Shown piece by piece: positions 1 to 8,219 of a DNA stretch of 64,000 nucleotides (position 1 is its first letter; the number at the start of each line of letters is the position of its first letter). Under the pieces are notes generated by a model. That model had not been told where the DNA came from, did not search any database, and worked only from the letters and a program-made list of their open reading frames with translations. Source of the DNA: DASVHS01 sp035468985 (lineage in GTDB: Bacteria > Acidobacteriota > Thermoanaerobaculia > Gp7-AA8). Made by a program: the position numbers and the translations under genes. The stretch covers positions 1 to 64,000 of the forward strand of contig DATISF010000078.1 of assembly GCA_035468985.1 (NCBI GenBank), in the 5' to 3' direction.

Positions 1-96
1 CTCCTCGACGATGTCGCGCATCGCCTGCGTCGCGCCGCCTCGCATCTGACCGTTCGGCGCCCGCAACGAAAGTACCGTTATTTCGGACGCACTACA

Positions 97-1140
97 CTAG
101 CGGTCGCGCTCGAGTACGAAATCGAGCGCCAGGTTGAGCACCTCCTGCGCCGGCGAGGCGGGGAAGGGCTCGAGGGCGGCGCGGGCGCGGTGCGCGTAAT
201 CGCGGGCGATGGCGCGTGTCTCTTCCAGCGCTCCGTACTTCTCCACGATCTCGAGGATCTCGTGCGGGTCCATCCCGTCGAACGATTTCGTGGTGGCGAC
301 GTGCTCGATCCGGGCGCGTTCGGCCGGGGTGGCCCGCGGCAGCGTGATGATCAGCGGGAGCGTCAGCTTTCCTTCCTTCAGATCCGACAATGCCGGCTTG
401 CCGAGGACTTCCGTGCTCGACGTGAAGTCGAGCAGATCGTCGATGAGCTGGAAGCAGATGCCGAGGTTCTTTCCGTAGTCGAAGAGCGCTCCCGCCGCGG
501 TGTCGGAAAGATCGACGAGGTACGCGGGAATCCGGCAGCATGCGCCGAAAAGCGCCGCGGTCTTGCGGCTGACCACCTCGAAGTAATCGTCGATCGAGAG
601 ATCGGTCCGCCCGTTCTGCTCCAGGCCCAGGATCTCGCCCTCGATCATGCGGATCGTGACGTTCGAGAGAAGCCGCAGAATCTCCAGGTTCCCTTCGGCG
701 AGAGCCATGCTCATCGAGTGCATGAAGATGTAGTCGCCGACGAGCACCGTGAGCTGGTTGCCCCAGCGGTAGTTGATCGACGTTCGTCCGCGGCGGATGG
801 CCGCCTCGTCGATGATGTCGTCGTGCACCAGGGTCGCCGTGTGAATGAATTCGACCACCGCGCCGTAGATCACATCGCGGTAACCGTCGTAGCGGAGCAT
901 GTTCGAGACGAGCAGCAGCAGGGCGGGGCGGAGCCGCTTGCCTCCGCCGCCGAGAATGTGCTCCCCGACGTCCCCGATGGTCTTGATCCGGCTCTCGAAA
1001 TTCCGGCGCAGCTCGTCATCGACCATCTGCAGCTTCGGCGCGATCAGTTCGATGATCCGCTCGCCGCGCGAGGTCAGGTCGGGGACGGTGTTGGGAACGG
1101 TCACGGGCGAAGAATAAACGATCGTTGTCTCGGCGCTCAA
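97..1140 (-). CDS. ispB: Trans-polyprenyl diphosphate synthase
   Basis: Extends an allylic prenyl diphosphate with isopentenyl diphosphate to a long-chain diphosphate, typically for quinone side chains, in the cytoplasm. The 347-residue protein has GGGGKRLRP near residue 65, the first Asp-rich motif in LVHDDIIDEA near 105 and the second in FQLIDDLLDF near 235, the usual order and length for the family. It starts at a TTG overlapping the yajQ stop (TTGA), which suggests translational coupling; the next ATG is at residue 39 and would cut into the fold. Last gene of a lolA-yajQ-ispB run. Chain length cannot be read from the sequence, so the symbol is tentative. Confidence 0.9.
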   Translation of the reverse strand: MSAETTIVYSSPVTVPNTVPDLTSRGERIIELIAPKLQMVDDELRRNFESRIKTIGDVGEHILGGGGKRLRPALLLLVSNMLRYDGYRDVIYGAVVEFIHTATLVHDDIIDEAAIRRGRTSINYRWGNQLTVLVGDYIFMHSMSMALAEGNLEILRLLSNVTIRMIEGEILGLEQNGRTDLSIDDYFEVVSRKTAALFGACCRIPAYLVDLSDTAAGALFDYGKNLGICFQLIDDLLDFTSSTEVLGKPALSDLKEGKLTLPLIITLPRATPAERARIEHVATTKSFDGMDPHEILEIVEKYGALEETRAIARDYAHRARAALEPFPASPAQEVLNLALDFVLERDR

Positions 1141-1631
1141 CCGCGGTAGTTCGTGAACTGCAGGGGAATTCCGAAGTCGTTCTCTTTGACGATCCCGATG
1201 GCCTTCTGCAGGTCGTCCTTGCTCCTGCCGACGACGCGCACCTGGTCCGCCTGGATGGAGGCCTGCACCTTGATCTTGGCGTCCTTGATCGCCTTGACGA
1301 TCGCCTTGGCCTTTTCGCTTTCGATGCCCTGGACGATCTTGGCCCGCTGGCGTACGGTGCCCAGCGCGGCCTGCTCCAGTTTTCCGTAGTCGATAGCCTT
1401 GAGCGACACCTTCCGCTTGACCAGCTTGCTCTCGACGATGTCCTTCAGGCTGCGGAGCTTCCCCTCGTCGTCGCTGAGCAGGACGAGCTCATCCTTGCCC
1501 AGTTCGATCGAGCTCTTGCTGCCCTTGAAATCGAACCGCTGCGCGAGCTCCTTCTGCGCCTGCTGGATGGCGTTGGCCACTTCCTGCATATCCGTCTTCG
1601 AGACGATGTCGAACGAAAACTCCTGCGCCAT
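1137..1631 (-). CDS. yajQ: YajQ-family nucleotide/c-di-GMP-binding protein
   Basis: Small cytoplasmic protein of the YajQ (UPF0234) family; members bind nucleotides and some act as cyclic-di-GMP effectors. At 164 residues it is family-typical and collinear throughout: N-terminal EFSFDIVSKTDMQEV, then QRFDFKGSKSSIEL, and a C-terminal KDDLQKAIGIVK segment. It lies 9 bp downstream of lolA and overlaps the polyprenyl synthase start by 4 bp, so all three are probably one transcript. What it regulates here cannot be inferred from its neighbours. Confidence 0.9.
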   Translation of the reverse strand: MAQEFSFDIVSKTDMQEVANAIQQAQKELAQRFDFKGSKSSIELGKDELVLLSDDEGKLRSLKDIVESKLVKRKVSLKAIDYGKLEQAALGTVRQRAKIVQGIESEKAKAIVKAIKDAKIKVQASIQADQVRVVGRSKDDLQKAIGIVKENDFGIPLQFTNYRG

Positions 1632-1640
1632 TTCCCGCTC

Positions 1641-2252
1641 CTAATCGCCGTGAACGACCTGGACCCCGGCCGGCACGGTGAAGCTGAACGTGTCCGGAGA
1701 CACGCGGGCGGGATGATATCCGGAGAAGGCGAACGCGGTCCGGTTTCCGTCACGATCCGTGTATTCGATCGCTTGGATCCGATGATCCCAGGCATTCGAG
1801 ACGATCGACACACCGCGGATGAGGCCGGAGGCGTCGCGGGGACGAAGCGTGGTGGTGACCGCGCGGCCGCGCTGCTGCTCGGAGACGACGAAGTAGCGGT
1901 CGCGCGCGGCAGGATCGCCGACAAGGAGAAACGGCAGCTCGCGCTTCCGCTGGTCATCGAGGTCCGCGATCGTGACCTGCTTGTCCGACGGGACGTAGAA
2001 CCAGGTCCGCGATCCGTCGAACACGAACGTCTTTGGTTCAGGGCTGTTGTAGGTCCAGCGCATCATCGGAAGCTTTCCGAAGATCACCGTCCCGTTCTCC
2101 ACCTGCGCCTTTGAAAAGCCTTTCGGCGTGAAGCTGTGGGTGAACTGCGCCTCCATCCCGGCGACGGCGGCGGCGCCGCGGTCGATTTCCGCCTGCGGCG
2201 ACGCGGCTGCGCAGAGAGTGAGCACGGCCAGTGCGATGAGCATTCGTTTCAT
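1641..2252 (-). CDS. lolA: Outer-membrane lipoprotein carrier LolA
   Basis: Periplasmic chaperone that takes lipoproteins from LolCDE and delivers them to the outer membrane. The 203-residue precursor begins with MKRMLIALAVLTLCAAASP, a Sec signal peptide. The mature part has the LolA order of features: an early aromatic/Gln stretch (MEAQFTHSF), G-x-(V/I)-x-F near GTVIFGKLPMMRW, and a WFYVPSDKQVT strand. Divergence from proteobacterial LolA is marked, as is common outside Proteobacteria. First gene of the lolA-yajQ-ispB run. No lolB or lolCDE is in the window. A CTAG-flanked MITE-like hairpin lies just upstream. Confidence 0.85.
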   Translation of the reverse strand: MKRMLIALAVLTLCAAASPQAEIDRGAAAVAGMEAQFTHSFTPKGFSKAQVENGTVIFGKLPMMRWTYNSPEPKTFVFDGSRTWFYVPSDKQVTIADLDDQRKRELPFLLVGDPAARDRYFVVSEQQRGRAVTTTLRPRDASGLIRGVSIVSNAWDHRIQAIEYTDRDGNRTAFAFSGYHPARVSPDTFSFTVPAGVQVVHGD

Positions 2253-2283
2253 AGATGAAAGCGGCGGCGTTGCCGCCGGACTC

Positions 2284-2428
2284 CTAGAACCTCTGCATCA
2301 GTCGTCATCCTGAGTCGGCGAAACGCGACGAAGGATCTCGGGATCGGAAAAGGCCTGCGATTTCGAGATCCTTCGCCGTCTTCGCGGCTCAGGATGACGT
2401 GACAACGACTTGTTCAGAACTTCCCTAG
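2284..2428. repeat. Family-1 MITE-like hairpin, copy A, with CTAG flanks
   Basis: 137 bp (2288-2424) between CTAG tetranucleotides at 2284-2287 and 2425-2428. Inner arms CATCCTGAG / CTCAGGATG and GAAGGATCTC / GAGATCCTTC; outer arms around CAGTCGT / ACGACTTGTTCAGAAC. The right CTAG supplies the stop codon of the 2425-2796 gene. Confidence 0.88.
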
Positions 2429-2796
2429 AGGCGCTCGACTTCGATAGAGGCGATCGCCGAGTTCACAACAAAGACGCGATCGTTTTTGCTCCGGTCGAGC
2501 GGAAAAAGGAAGAAGCCGTTGCGTTCCGGGTTGTACTGGGCGATTCCACGGATGACTTCGCCATCGCTGAACTCCACGGCGATCGTGCTGCCGCCTTCCG
2601 GCTGCTGCGCGGGCGGCACGCCCTCAACCTTCGGGAAGAACACGGCCTTGAGCTCGGTGTAAGGCACCTCGGCACTCTTTCCGTCTTCGCGCTTGATCGT
2701 AAAGATCTGGCGCGACTGATCGATCGGTGCGAGGTCCACGCGTTCCGTGCGGCCGTCGCGGTAACGCAGCACGGCCTTGTTATCGACACCATTCAT
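2425..2796 (-). CDS. Conserved hypothetical protein with two small beta-lobes
   Basis: A 123-residue protein with no signal peptide or membrane segment. It reads as two similar beta-rich units, each beginning with a 'strand-DG-strand' pattern: AVLRYRDGRTERVDL near residue 8 and IAVEFSDGEVIRGI near residue 70, with LKAVFFPK between them. This resembles a conserved domain of unknown function that I recall as DUF6982, but I am not certain. Its ATG overlaps the kdsD stop by 4 bp (ATGA), so it is translationally coupled. Its TAG stop is part of the CTAG that flanks a MITE-like element. No function is assigned. Confidence 0.7.
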   Translation of the reverse strand: MNGVDNKAVLRYRDGRTERVDLAPIDQSRQIFTIKREDGKSAEVPYTELKAVFFPKVEGVPPAQQPEGGSTIAVEFSDGEVIRGIAQYNPERNGFFLFPLDRSKNDRVFVVNSAIASIEVERL

Positions 2797-3794
2797 CAGA
2801 AGAGCTCGAGCCCCCAGAGATCGTGGAGGTGAATGATACCTTGGACGCGCAACTCGTCATCGGCGATGAACAGCGACGTGATCTTGCGCTGCTCCATCAT
2901 CTGCAGTGCCGCCGATGCCAGCTCGCTCGCCGAAATGGTGAGCGGCTTCCGCTTCATCGAATCGCCGGCGGTCTTCTTCAGGATCTGTTCGTCGCGCTGC
3001 AGCAGCCGGCGCAGATCGCCGTCGGAGATCACGCCCTGCAGACGGCCATTGTCGTCGACGACGGCAGTGATGCCGAAACCCTTCTTCGACATCTCGTAGA
3101 TCACGTCGTGCATCGATGCCGAAGTGGCCACGACCGGGATCTCGTCGCCGGTGTGCATCAGGTCCGTGACGCGCAGGAATCGTTTGCCGAGTTTCCCACC
3201 CGGATGCAGGAACGCGAAATCTTCCTCCTTGAACCCTTTCCGCAGCAGGAGCGCCATCGCCAGCGCATCGCCGAGGGCGAGTGTGGCCGTGGTCGATGCC
3301 GTGGGAGCGAGTCCGAGAGGGCAGGCCTCCTTCGAAATCGCGGCGGACAGGTGATAGTCAGCGCCCCTGGCCAGCGTCGACGACGGATTGCCGGTCATGG
3401 CCACGATCTCGGCGCCGATGCGCTTGATGCTCGCCAGCAGGCGCACGAGCTCCTCGGTCTCGCCGGAGTTGGAGATGGCCAATACGACATCGCCGCGCAC
3501 GATCATCCCGAGATCGCCATGAATGGCTTCCGCGGGATGGAGAAAGAACGACGGGGTGCCGGTCGAGGCGAGCGTGGCGCTGATCTTCTTGCAGATGATG
3601 CCGGACTTGCCGAGGCCCATGGTGACGACGCGGCCCGAGCAGGCGTTGATCAGCTCGACGACGTCGACGAACGTATCGTCGAGGTGGTTGATCAGTCCGA
3701 CGATCGCGGCCGCTTCGACCTCCAGGACCCGCTTCGCCTCGGCGATCGCCGGGTGGTCCTTTGCCGCTGCCGGACTTGCGGACTTCTTGACCAT
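2796..3794 (-). CDS. kdsD: D-arabinose-5-phosphate isomerase (KdsD/KpsF)
   Basis: Interconverts D-ribulose-5-phosphate and D-arabinose-5-phosphate, the first step to Kdo for LPS. The 332-residue protein has an N-terminal SIS domain (about 40-180) with MGLGKSGIICKKIS and SNSGETEELV, followed by two CBS domains (about 210-332) joined by an HPGGKLGKR linker, the full family architecture. It is consistent with the Lpt export genes elsewhere in the window. Translationally coupled to the downstream 123-residue gene. A MITE-like hairpin lies upstream, separating it from the PAS gene. Confidence 0.93.
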   Translation of the reverse strand: MVKKSASPAAAKDHPAIAEAKRVLEVEAAAIVGLINHLDDTFVDVVELINACSGRVVTMGLGKSGIICKKISATLASTGTPSFFLHPAEAIHGDLGMIVRGDVVLAISNSGETEELVRLLASIKRIGAEIVAMTGNPSSTLARGADYHLSAAISKEACPLGLAPTASTTATLALGDALAMALLLRKGFKEEDFAFLHPGGKLGKRFLRVTDLMHTGDEIPVVATSASMHDVIYEMSKKGFGITAVVDDNGRLQGVISDGDLRRLLQRDEQILKKTAGDSMKRKPLTISASELASAALQMMEQRKITSLFIADDELRVQGIIHLHDLWGLELF

Positions 3795-3830
3795 TGGCGG
3801 GATGGTATCAGCAACGCAGGGCCGGCTCTC

Positions 3831-3976
3831 AGGGAACCTCTGAACAAGTCGTCATCCTGAGTCGGCGAAGCGCCACGAAGGATCTCAGGATGCGAAAACG
3901 CCCGCGATTTCGAGATCCCTCGCCGTCTTCGCGGCTCAGGATGACGTGAACGACGACTTGTTCAGAGCTTCCTTAG
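3831..3976. repeat. Family-1 MITE-like hairpin, copy B
   Basis: About 146 bp between kdsD and the PAS gene, with AACCTCTGAACAAGTCGT / ACGACTTGTTCAGAGCTT ends. The right TTAG end contains the stop codon of the PAS gene. Confidence 0.88.
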
Positions 3977-4773
3977 CCGGCCTGTCCGACCGAGAGTCGG
4001 ACCTGCGTCACCGGGACCAACAGATGCGTGGCCGTGTCGCGCTCGACGAAGATCCAGCCGCCGAGAACACGCGTCAACGCCGCGGCGAAATTCGCCGGGT
4101 CGGCGAAGCTGATCTCATCGCGGAGCAGAGACGCGGATGTCCGTTCCCCGCGCGTGCCGATCTGAACGTGGGCGATCGGCCCGGGGGGAATGCCGAAGCC
4201 GGATAACAGGGATTCCTTCGCCGGCTCGGCGAGGATATCGAGCGTCGAGCCGTTGTCGAGAGCGGCCGCGTAACGGAAGGCGATGAGAGACAGGAGCTGC
4301 AGAAGATGAGGTTCGCTGGCCCGGATGAATGATTCGGGATAGCGGATCATGAGCTCGACGTGGTCCGGCCAGATCGAGTCACATCCTGCGCCGAAACGGA
4401 GAAGAGAAGGATTCAGAGACGCCGGCCCGGCAGAGCGTGCCGAGACACCGATGACGCCGGCAACGACGCCGTCATGAACGATCGGCACGTCCGTGACGCT
4501 GGCGACGAATGACTCTCCGTCGCGTGTCCGCAGCGGAAAGTCACCCGACCATACCTGACCCTCGGCCAGGGTCTGCATGATCTCCGCCGCGTGGTCGCGC
4601 GACATCGTTGCCGGAGTCACGTCGATGATGTTTTTCCCGAGCGCTTCGCCGCGCGGCCAGCCGTAGAGCGTCTCGGCCGCATGGTTCCATTCCACGATGA
4701 GTCCCTTGATGTCCGTTGCGATGACGGCCTGTTGCAGCGCGTCGAGGAGGCGGAGATAGCGTTCGGAGATCAG
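3973..4773 (-). CDS. PAS-domain protein with degenerate histidine-kinase-like ATPase region
   Basis: Residues 1-110 form a PAS domain (ATDIKGLIVEWNHAAETLYG, then GDFPLRTRDGESF). The rest resembles a histidine-kinase ATPase domain that has lost its catalytic boxes: an N-box-like HLLQLLSLIAFRYAAAL without the Asn, a VQIGTRGER stretch where D-x-G-x-G is expected, and a final LGGWIFVERDT strand like a G2 region. No phospho-acceptor His box is visible. The frame is open upstream of the GTG at 4695, and the PAS fold needs that extra part. The best start is a CTG at 4771-4773 overlapping the panE TGA, with AGAGG 6 nt upstream. Probably a non-catalytic sensor. The stop codon lies in a repeat end. Confidence 0.6.
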   Translation of the reverse strand: MISERYLRLLDALQQAVIATDIKGLIVEWNHAAETLYGWPRGEALGKNIIDVTPATMSRDHAAEIMQTLAEGQVWSGDFPLRTRDGESFVASVTDVPIVHDGVVAGVIGVSARSAGPASLNPSLLRFGAGCDSIWPDHVELMIRYPESFIRASEPHLLQLLSLIAFRYAAALDNGSTLDILAEPAKESLLSGFGIPPGPIAHVQIGTRGERTSASLLRDEISFADPANFAAALTRVLGGWIFVERDTATHLLVPVTQVRLSVGQAG

Positions 4774-5696
4774 GTCTGGCCTCTTGCCGTTCGTTCCTGC
4801 GGCAGCAGGGCGCGATAGAGCGTTTCGAGCACAGGTGTGGCCACACCACTCTCACGGCCGAGGCGAACGGCCGCGCCGAGCTGCGCTTCGAGCTCGCTCG
4901 GCTTGCCGCTCATCACGTCACGCTGCAGGGAGGCTGTCGCATCCGGCGGCAGCTTGTCGAATCTCTGCATCGTGCGCGCCACGAGATCCTCGAGGTGGAC
5001 GCCGCGCCCGGCGGCGACAGCCACGACTTCCGCCGTGGCGCGCTCGGCGAGCTCGCGCGTTTCCGGAATCGCCCGCCACACGCCGGCCGGGACACGCGTG
5101 ATCGCTCCGATGCCGCTCATCGGTGCGATGAACACGAACTTCGACCACATCGACTTCTGGATGTCCTCGGCGATCTCGGCGTTGACACCAGCGCCTCGAA
5201 GCGCATCGCGAAGCCGTTCCACGCGGGGTGTCACGCGGTTGTCGAGCTCACCGAACATGATGAACGGCGCTGCGCCGGCGTGTTTGATCACGCCCGGCTC
5301 GACGACGAAGCTGATGATCGTGCAGAGTCCGCCGCCGATGTTTCGCCGGTCGAGCACGGTCGCCAGTTGCTCCGGGGCATCGACCCCGTTTTCGAGCGGA
5401 ACGACGATCGTGTCATGGCCGACGATCGGCTTGATCTGCGCGGCCGCTTCGGGAATCTGCCACGCCTTCACGGTCATGAGGACCGCGTCGACCGGTTGCG
5501 TGGGCCTGTCCGTCGCGTTCACGCGCTCGACCGCGAAGTTGCCGTCGATGCTGTCGACGCGCAGGCCGCGCGTCCGGAGCGCTTCGAGCGTCCGCCCGCG
5601 GGCGACAAACGTGATGTCGACGCCGGCCGCGGCGAGCTTTCCGCCGAAGTAGCCGCCGACTCCGCCCGCACCAACGACGGCGATCTTGTACGTCAT
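4770..5696 (-). CDS. panE: 2-dehydropantoate 2-reductase (ApbA/PanE family)
   Basis: NADPH-dependent reduction of ketopantoate to pantoate in coenzyme A synthesis. The protein of about 308 residues opens with a Rossmann motif (AVVGAGGVGGYFGGKLA), followed by TVKAWQIPEAA and PLENGVDAPEQLA, typical of ketopantoate reductases, and an all-alpha C-terminal domain with KSMWSKFVFIAP. The start MTYKIAVVG was chosen because 24 residues upstream in frame come from a repeat-derived hairpin and have no counterpart in the family. coaBC, a later step of the same pathway, is at 43541-44725. The 3' end overlaps the PAS gene. Confidence 0.88.
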   Translation of the reverse strand: MTYKIAVVGAGGVGGYFGGKLAAAGVDITFVARGRTLEALRTRGLRVDSIDGNFAVERVNATDRPTQPVDAVLMTVKAWQIPEAAAQIKPIVGHDTIVVPLENGVDAPEQLATVLDRRNIGGGLCTIISFVVEPGVIKHAGAAPFIMFGELDNRVTPRVERLRDALRGAGVNAEIAEDIQKSMWSKFVFIAPMSGIGAITRVPAGVWRAIPETRELAERATAEVVAVAAGRGVHLEDLVARTMQRFDKLPPDATASLQRDVMSGKPSELEAQLGAAVRLGRESGVATPVLETLYRALLPQERTARGQT

Positions 5697-5748
5697 GCTG
5701 AGCCCCGCAGAGGGCGAAGAATCGGGGTGGCGGCCGCTCTTCGCCGCC

Positions 5749-5813
5749 CGGATCCTTCGCCGTCCCATTCGCTTCGCTCAGGGCAGGCTTCGCGGCTCAG
5801 GATGACGAGGAAG
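5749..5813. repeat. Partial CATCCTGAG repeat at the dinB 3' end
   Basis: GATCCTTCGCCGTC...GGCTCAGGATGAC: right half of the family-1 hairpin with an inserted CCATTCGCTTCGCTCAGGGC segment. Provides the last codons and TGA of the DinB gene. Confidence 0.7.
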
Positions 5814-6327
5814 GCCATGCTCCGAGTTTCCTGTGCGCGTTGATCCAGAGCTCGTTCACTCCGCCGCCGCGAATCATCTTCGTGATCCAGACGATCTGGC
5901 CGGCGTGGGTCGAGAGATGGATGGCGATGTTGATGAGGTCTTCGATGACGAGACGGTGCATCTTCGGCTCGGGCGAGGGATCGCTGAGCCGCGCCACAGT
6001 CATGGCCCCGAGCGTCTGCTCGGCGCGCCGAACCATCTCGTCGAAGCGCTTCCGAAGTTCCGCGGCGGGGATCTCTGTGCGCTCCGCGAACTCCTGGCCG
6101 CGGTTGCGGTGGAACTCCATGCCTCCCAGGTTGCGGTTCAGATAGTGATTCAGCGAGCCGGTCAAGTGCAGAACGAGGTTGCCGATCGAGTTCGACTGCT
6201 CGTTCGGCCGCGACCAGATCTGCTCGTCCGTGAGCCCGTCCAGACACGACCGGATCTGCTCGGGAAGGACCTTGGTGATGCGGATGCGCAGCGCATCGAG
6301 CGCGGCTTCAGCTATGGCTTCGGACAT
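5797..6327 (-). CDS. DinB/DUF1572-type four-helix-bundle protein
   Basis: About 176 residues of the DinB superfamily, metal-binding four-helix bundles often acting as thiol transferases or stress proteins. Characteristic pieces are LTDEQIWSRPNEQSNSIGNL, LVLHLTGSLNHYLNRNLGG and HLSTHAGQIVWITKMI, which provide His ligands. Start MSEAIAEAAL was chosen; upstream codons belong to the divergent pckA leader. The last four codons and the TGA are contributed by a short CATCCTGAG hairpin repeat, so the native C-terminus was probably replaced or extended. Substrate unknown. Confidence 0.8.
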   Translation of the reverse strand: MSEAIAEAALDALRIRITKVLPEQIRSCLDGLTDEQIWSRPNEQSNSIGNLVLHLTGSLNHYLNRNLGGMEFHRNRGQEFAERTEIPAAELRKRFDEMVRRAEQTLGAMTVARLSDPSPEPKMHRLVIEDLINIAIHLSTHAGQIVWITKMIRGGGVNELWINAHRKLGAWPSSSS

Positions 6328-6405
6328 CAAGCGGATAATATTAGACCGGCGCGATCCTTGCGTCGGCTGGCGCCGACAACGACTCGTCACGAAAAGGAAA
6401 TCTTC

Positions 6406-8016
6406 ATGAGTGAATTGCCTCTCAGGAACGTTGTCCCTCAGCCCTCGGCACGCCCGACCGGGCATCGTCACAAGCACTCCAAGACCCTTCCCGTCGAAGC
6501 GAAATCGATCATCTGGAACCCGTCACCGGAAGAGCTCAGAACATTCGCCGGCGAGATGCCGAACGCCCGGATCACGGAGTTCGGCAATGTGAATGTCGCC
6601 ACACGCGTCGTGTCGCGATCGAAGTTGTCGACGTTCATCGCCACCGATCATCCCGAAGAGCACTCCGATCAGACGATCACCCGTGCCGAATACGAGCGCA
6701 TGGCCCGGCTGCAGAACGACTACATCCGGACCCGCGACATGCTCGTCATCGAAGGATTCATCGGCAACGACCCCGAGTTCCGCGTTCCGACGCGGCTGAT
6801 CATCGAGAAGGCCAACGCGAACATCGCCGCCATGCAGCACATCCTCTATTACCCGGCCACCGACGAGGAGGTGGCGGAGTTCGAGCCGAAGCTCACCGTG
6901 ATCTACACGCCGAACCTCAAGGCGGAGGGATATCCGGAAGAGCGGCTGATCGCCGTCGATCTCGAGAATGACACGACGCGCGTGCTCTACTCGGACTATT
7001 TCGGTGAATCGAAAAAGGGCGGGCTGCGGATGTGGAACAAGCTCGTCTACGAGCGCGGCGGTCTCGCCCTTCACGCCGGCTGCAAGATCATCCCGGTGCA
7101 CGGCCGGAATCGCGTCGGTCTGATCGTCGGGCTCTCCGGCACCGGCAAGACCACGACGACGTTCACGAAGCAGAACAACTCGTCGCCGGTTCAGGACGAC
7201 TTCTGCGCGCTCATGCCGGGAGGAAAAGTCTACGCGACCGAGAACGGCTGCTTCGCGAAGACCTTCGGCCTCAACGCGCAGGACGAGCCGACGATCTACT
7301 ACGCCTGCGCATCGCCGCACGCCTATCTCGAGAACGTGTCGCAGAACGACGAAGGGAAGATCGACTACTTCGATACGTCCTACACGCCCAACGGCCGTGC
7401 GGTCATCCGCATGGAAGACATCGCCGGAGCCGCGGACGCTCGCGAGATGACCCGGGTCGACTTCCTTCTGATCCTCAACCGCAACGAGAACATCATCCCG
7501 GCAGTGGCAAGACTCGAGGGAGCACAGGCCGCCGCCTACTTCATGCTCGGCGAGACGAAAGGCACGAGCGCCGGCGGGGCGGCCGAGGCCGGAAAGTCGC
7601 TGCGCGTTCCGGGAACGAATCCATTCTTCCCACTGCTGCACGCCTACCAGGGCAACCGGATGCTCGAGCTGATGAAAGGCAACCCGATGGAGGTGTACCT
7701 CCTGAACACCGGCCGCATCGGGGGCGACGAGAAGGACGAGCGTTCGAAGAAGGTGCGCATCCAGCATTCGTCGGCGATCGTCAAGGCCATCGCGGAAGGG
7801 ACCATCCAGTGGCAGAGAGACCCGGATTTCGGATATCTCGTCGCCACCGACGTTCCCGGGGTCGACGATCATGACTACCTGCAGCCGAAGACGATGTACG
7901 AGCGGCAGGGGAGGGGCGACGAATACCGGCAGCTCGTCGCGAAATACAACAGCGACCGTCGCGAGTACCTGAAGAAGTGGAAGGGACTCAGCGAAGAGAT
8001 CAGCAGCGCGATCTAG
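6406..8016 (+). CDS. pckA: Phosphoenolpyruvate carboxykinase (ATP)
   Basis: Converts oxaloacetate plus ATP to PEP plus CO2, the first committed gluconeogenic step, in the cytoplasm. The 536-residue protein carries the P-loop GLSGTGKTTTT near residue 245, the kinase-2-like segment QDDFCALMPGG, a Lys in LHAGCKIIPVH, and the conserved Arg region in YPEERLIAVDLEND. The ATG at 6406 has a GGA-containing ribosome site (AAAAGGAAA) just upstream; the frame is open for 190 further codons only because it runs antisense to the DinB gene. Single gene, divergent from dinB. A shortened duplicate of its tail follows at 8078. Confidence 0.95.
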   Translation: MSELPLRNVVPQPSARPTGHRHKHSKTLPVEAKSIIWNPSPEELRTFAGEMPNARITEFGNVNVATRVVSRSKLSTFIATDHPEEHSDQTITRAEYERMARLQNDYIRTRDMLVIEGFIGNDPEFRVPTRLIIEKANANIAAMQHILYYPATDEEVAEFEPKLTVIYTPNLKAEGYPEERLIAVDLENDTTRVLYSDYFGESKKGGLRMWNKLVYERGGLALHAGCKIIPVHGRNRVGLIVGLSGTGKTTTTFTKQNNSSPVQDDFCALMPGGKVYATENGCFAKTFGLNAQDEPTIYYACASPHAYLENVSQNDEGKIDYFDTSYTPNGRAVIRMEDIAGAADAREMTRVDFLLILNRNENIIPAVARLEGAQAAAYFMLGETKGTSAGGAAEAGKSLRVPGTNPFFPLLHAYQGNRMLELMKGNPMEVYLLNTGRIGGDEKDERSKKVRIQHSSAIVKAIAEGTIQWQRDPDFGYLVATDVPGVDDHDYLQPKTMYERQGRGDEYRQLVAKYNSDRREYLKKWKGLSEEISSAI

Positions 8017-8020
8017 CAGA

Positions 8021-8073
8021 ACGTAGGGCCGACTCTCAGTCGGTCCAGGCCGACTGGAGAGTCGGCCCTACGT
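8021..8073. repeat. Family-2 palindromic element (ACGTAGGGCC ends), full copy
   Basis: 53-bp double hairpin with ends ACGTAGGGCC / GGCCCTACGT and inner GACTCTCAGTC / GACTGGAGAGTC arms, starting 5 bp after the pckA stop. A 52-bp relative lies inside the megaenzyme gene (57914-57965), and 25-bp right halves occur at 8872-8896 and 19437-19461. Here it could also act as a transcription terminator, but no T-run follows. Confidence 0.75.
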
Positions 8074-8077
8074 CACT

Positions 8078-8213
8078 CCATTCTTCCCGCTGCTGCACGC
8101 CTACCAGCGACGAATACCGGCAGCTCGTCGCGAAATACAACAGCGACCGTCGCGAGTACCTGAAGAAGTGGAAGGGACTCAGCGAAGAGATCAGCAACGC
8201 GATCTAGCAGAAC
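8078..8213 (+). pseudogene. Partial duplicate of the pckA 3' end with internal deletion
   Basis: 8078-8107 repeats pckA bases 7621-7650 with one mismatch, and 8108-8213 repeats 7917-8023 almost exactly, including the stop codon and the trailing AGCAGAAC. The roughly 266 bp in between are missing. The remnant has no start or P-loop and cannot make a working enzyme. It reads as a recent tandem duplication followed by deletion. Confidence 0.85.
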
Positions 8214-8219
8214 TGCACT

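Noticed and set aside
1..96. Possible 5' end of a minus-strand gene (ATG at 45 or TTG at 66, giving MRGGATQAMRDIVEE)
   Set aside because: Only about 15-20 codons lie inside the window and there is no convincing ribosome site; not enough to call a gene.
3978..4010. Further family-2 repeat half inside the PAS gene 3' end (GTCCGACCGAGAGTCGGAC)
   Set aside because: A good local palindrome but only weakly similar to the other copies; could be chance.
6523..7872. 449-codon minus-strand frame
   Set aside because: Antisense shadow of pckA caused by high third-position GC; no motifs.
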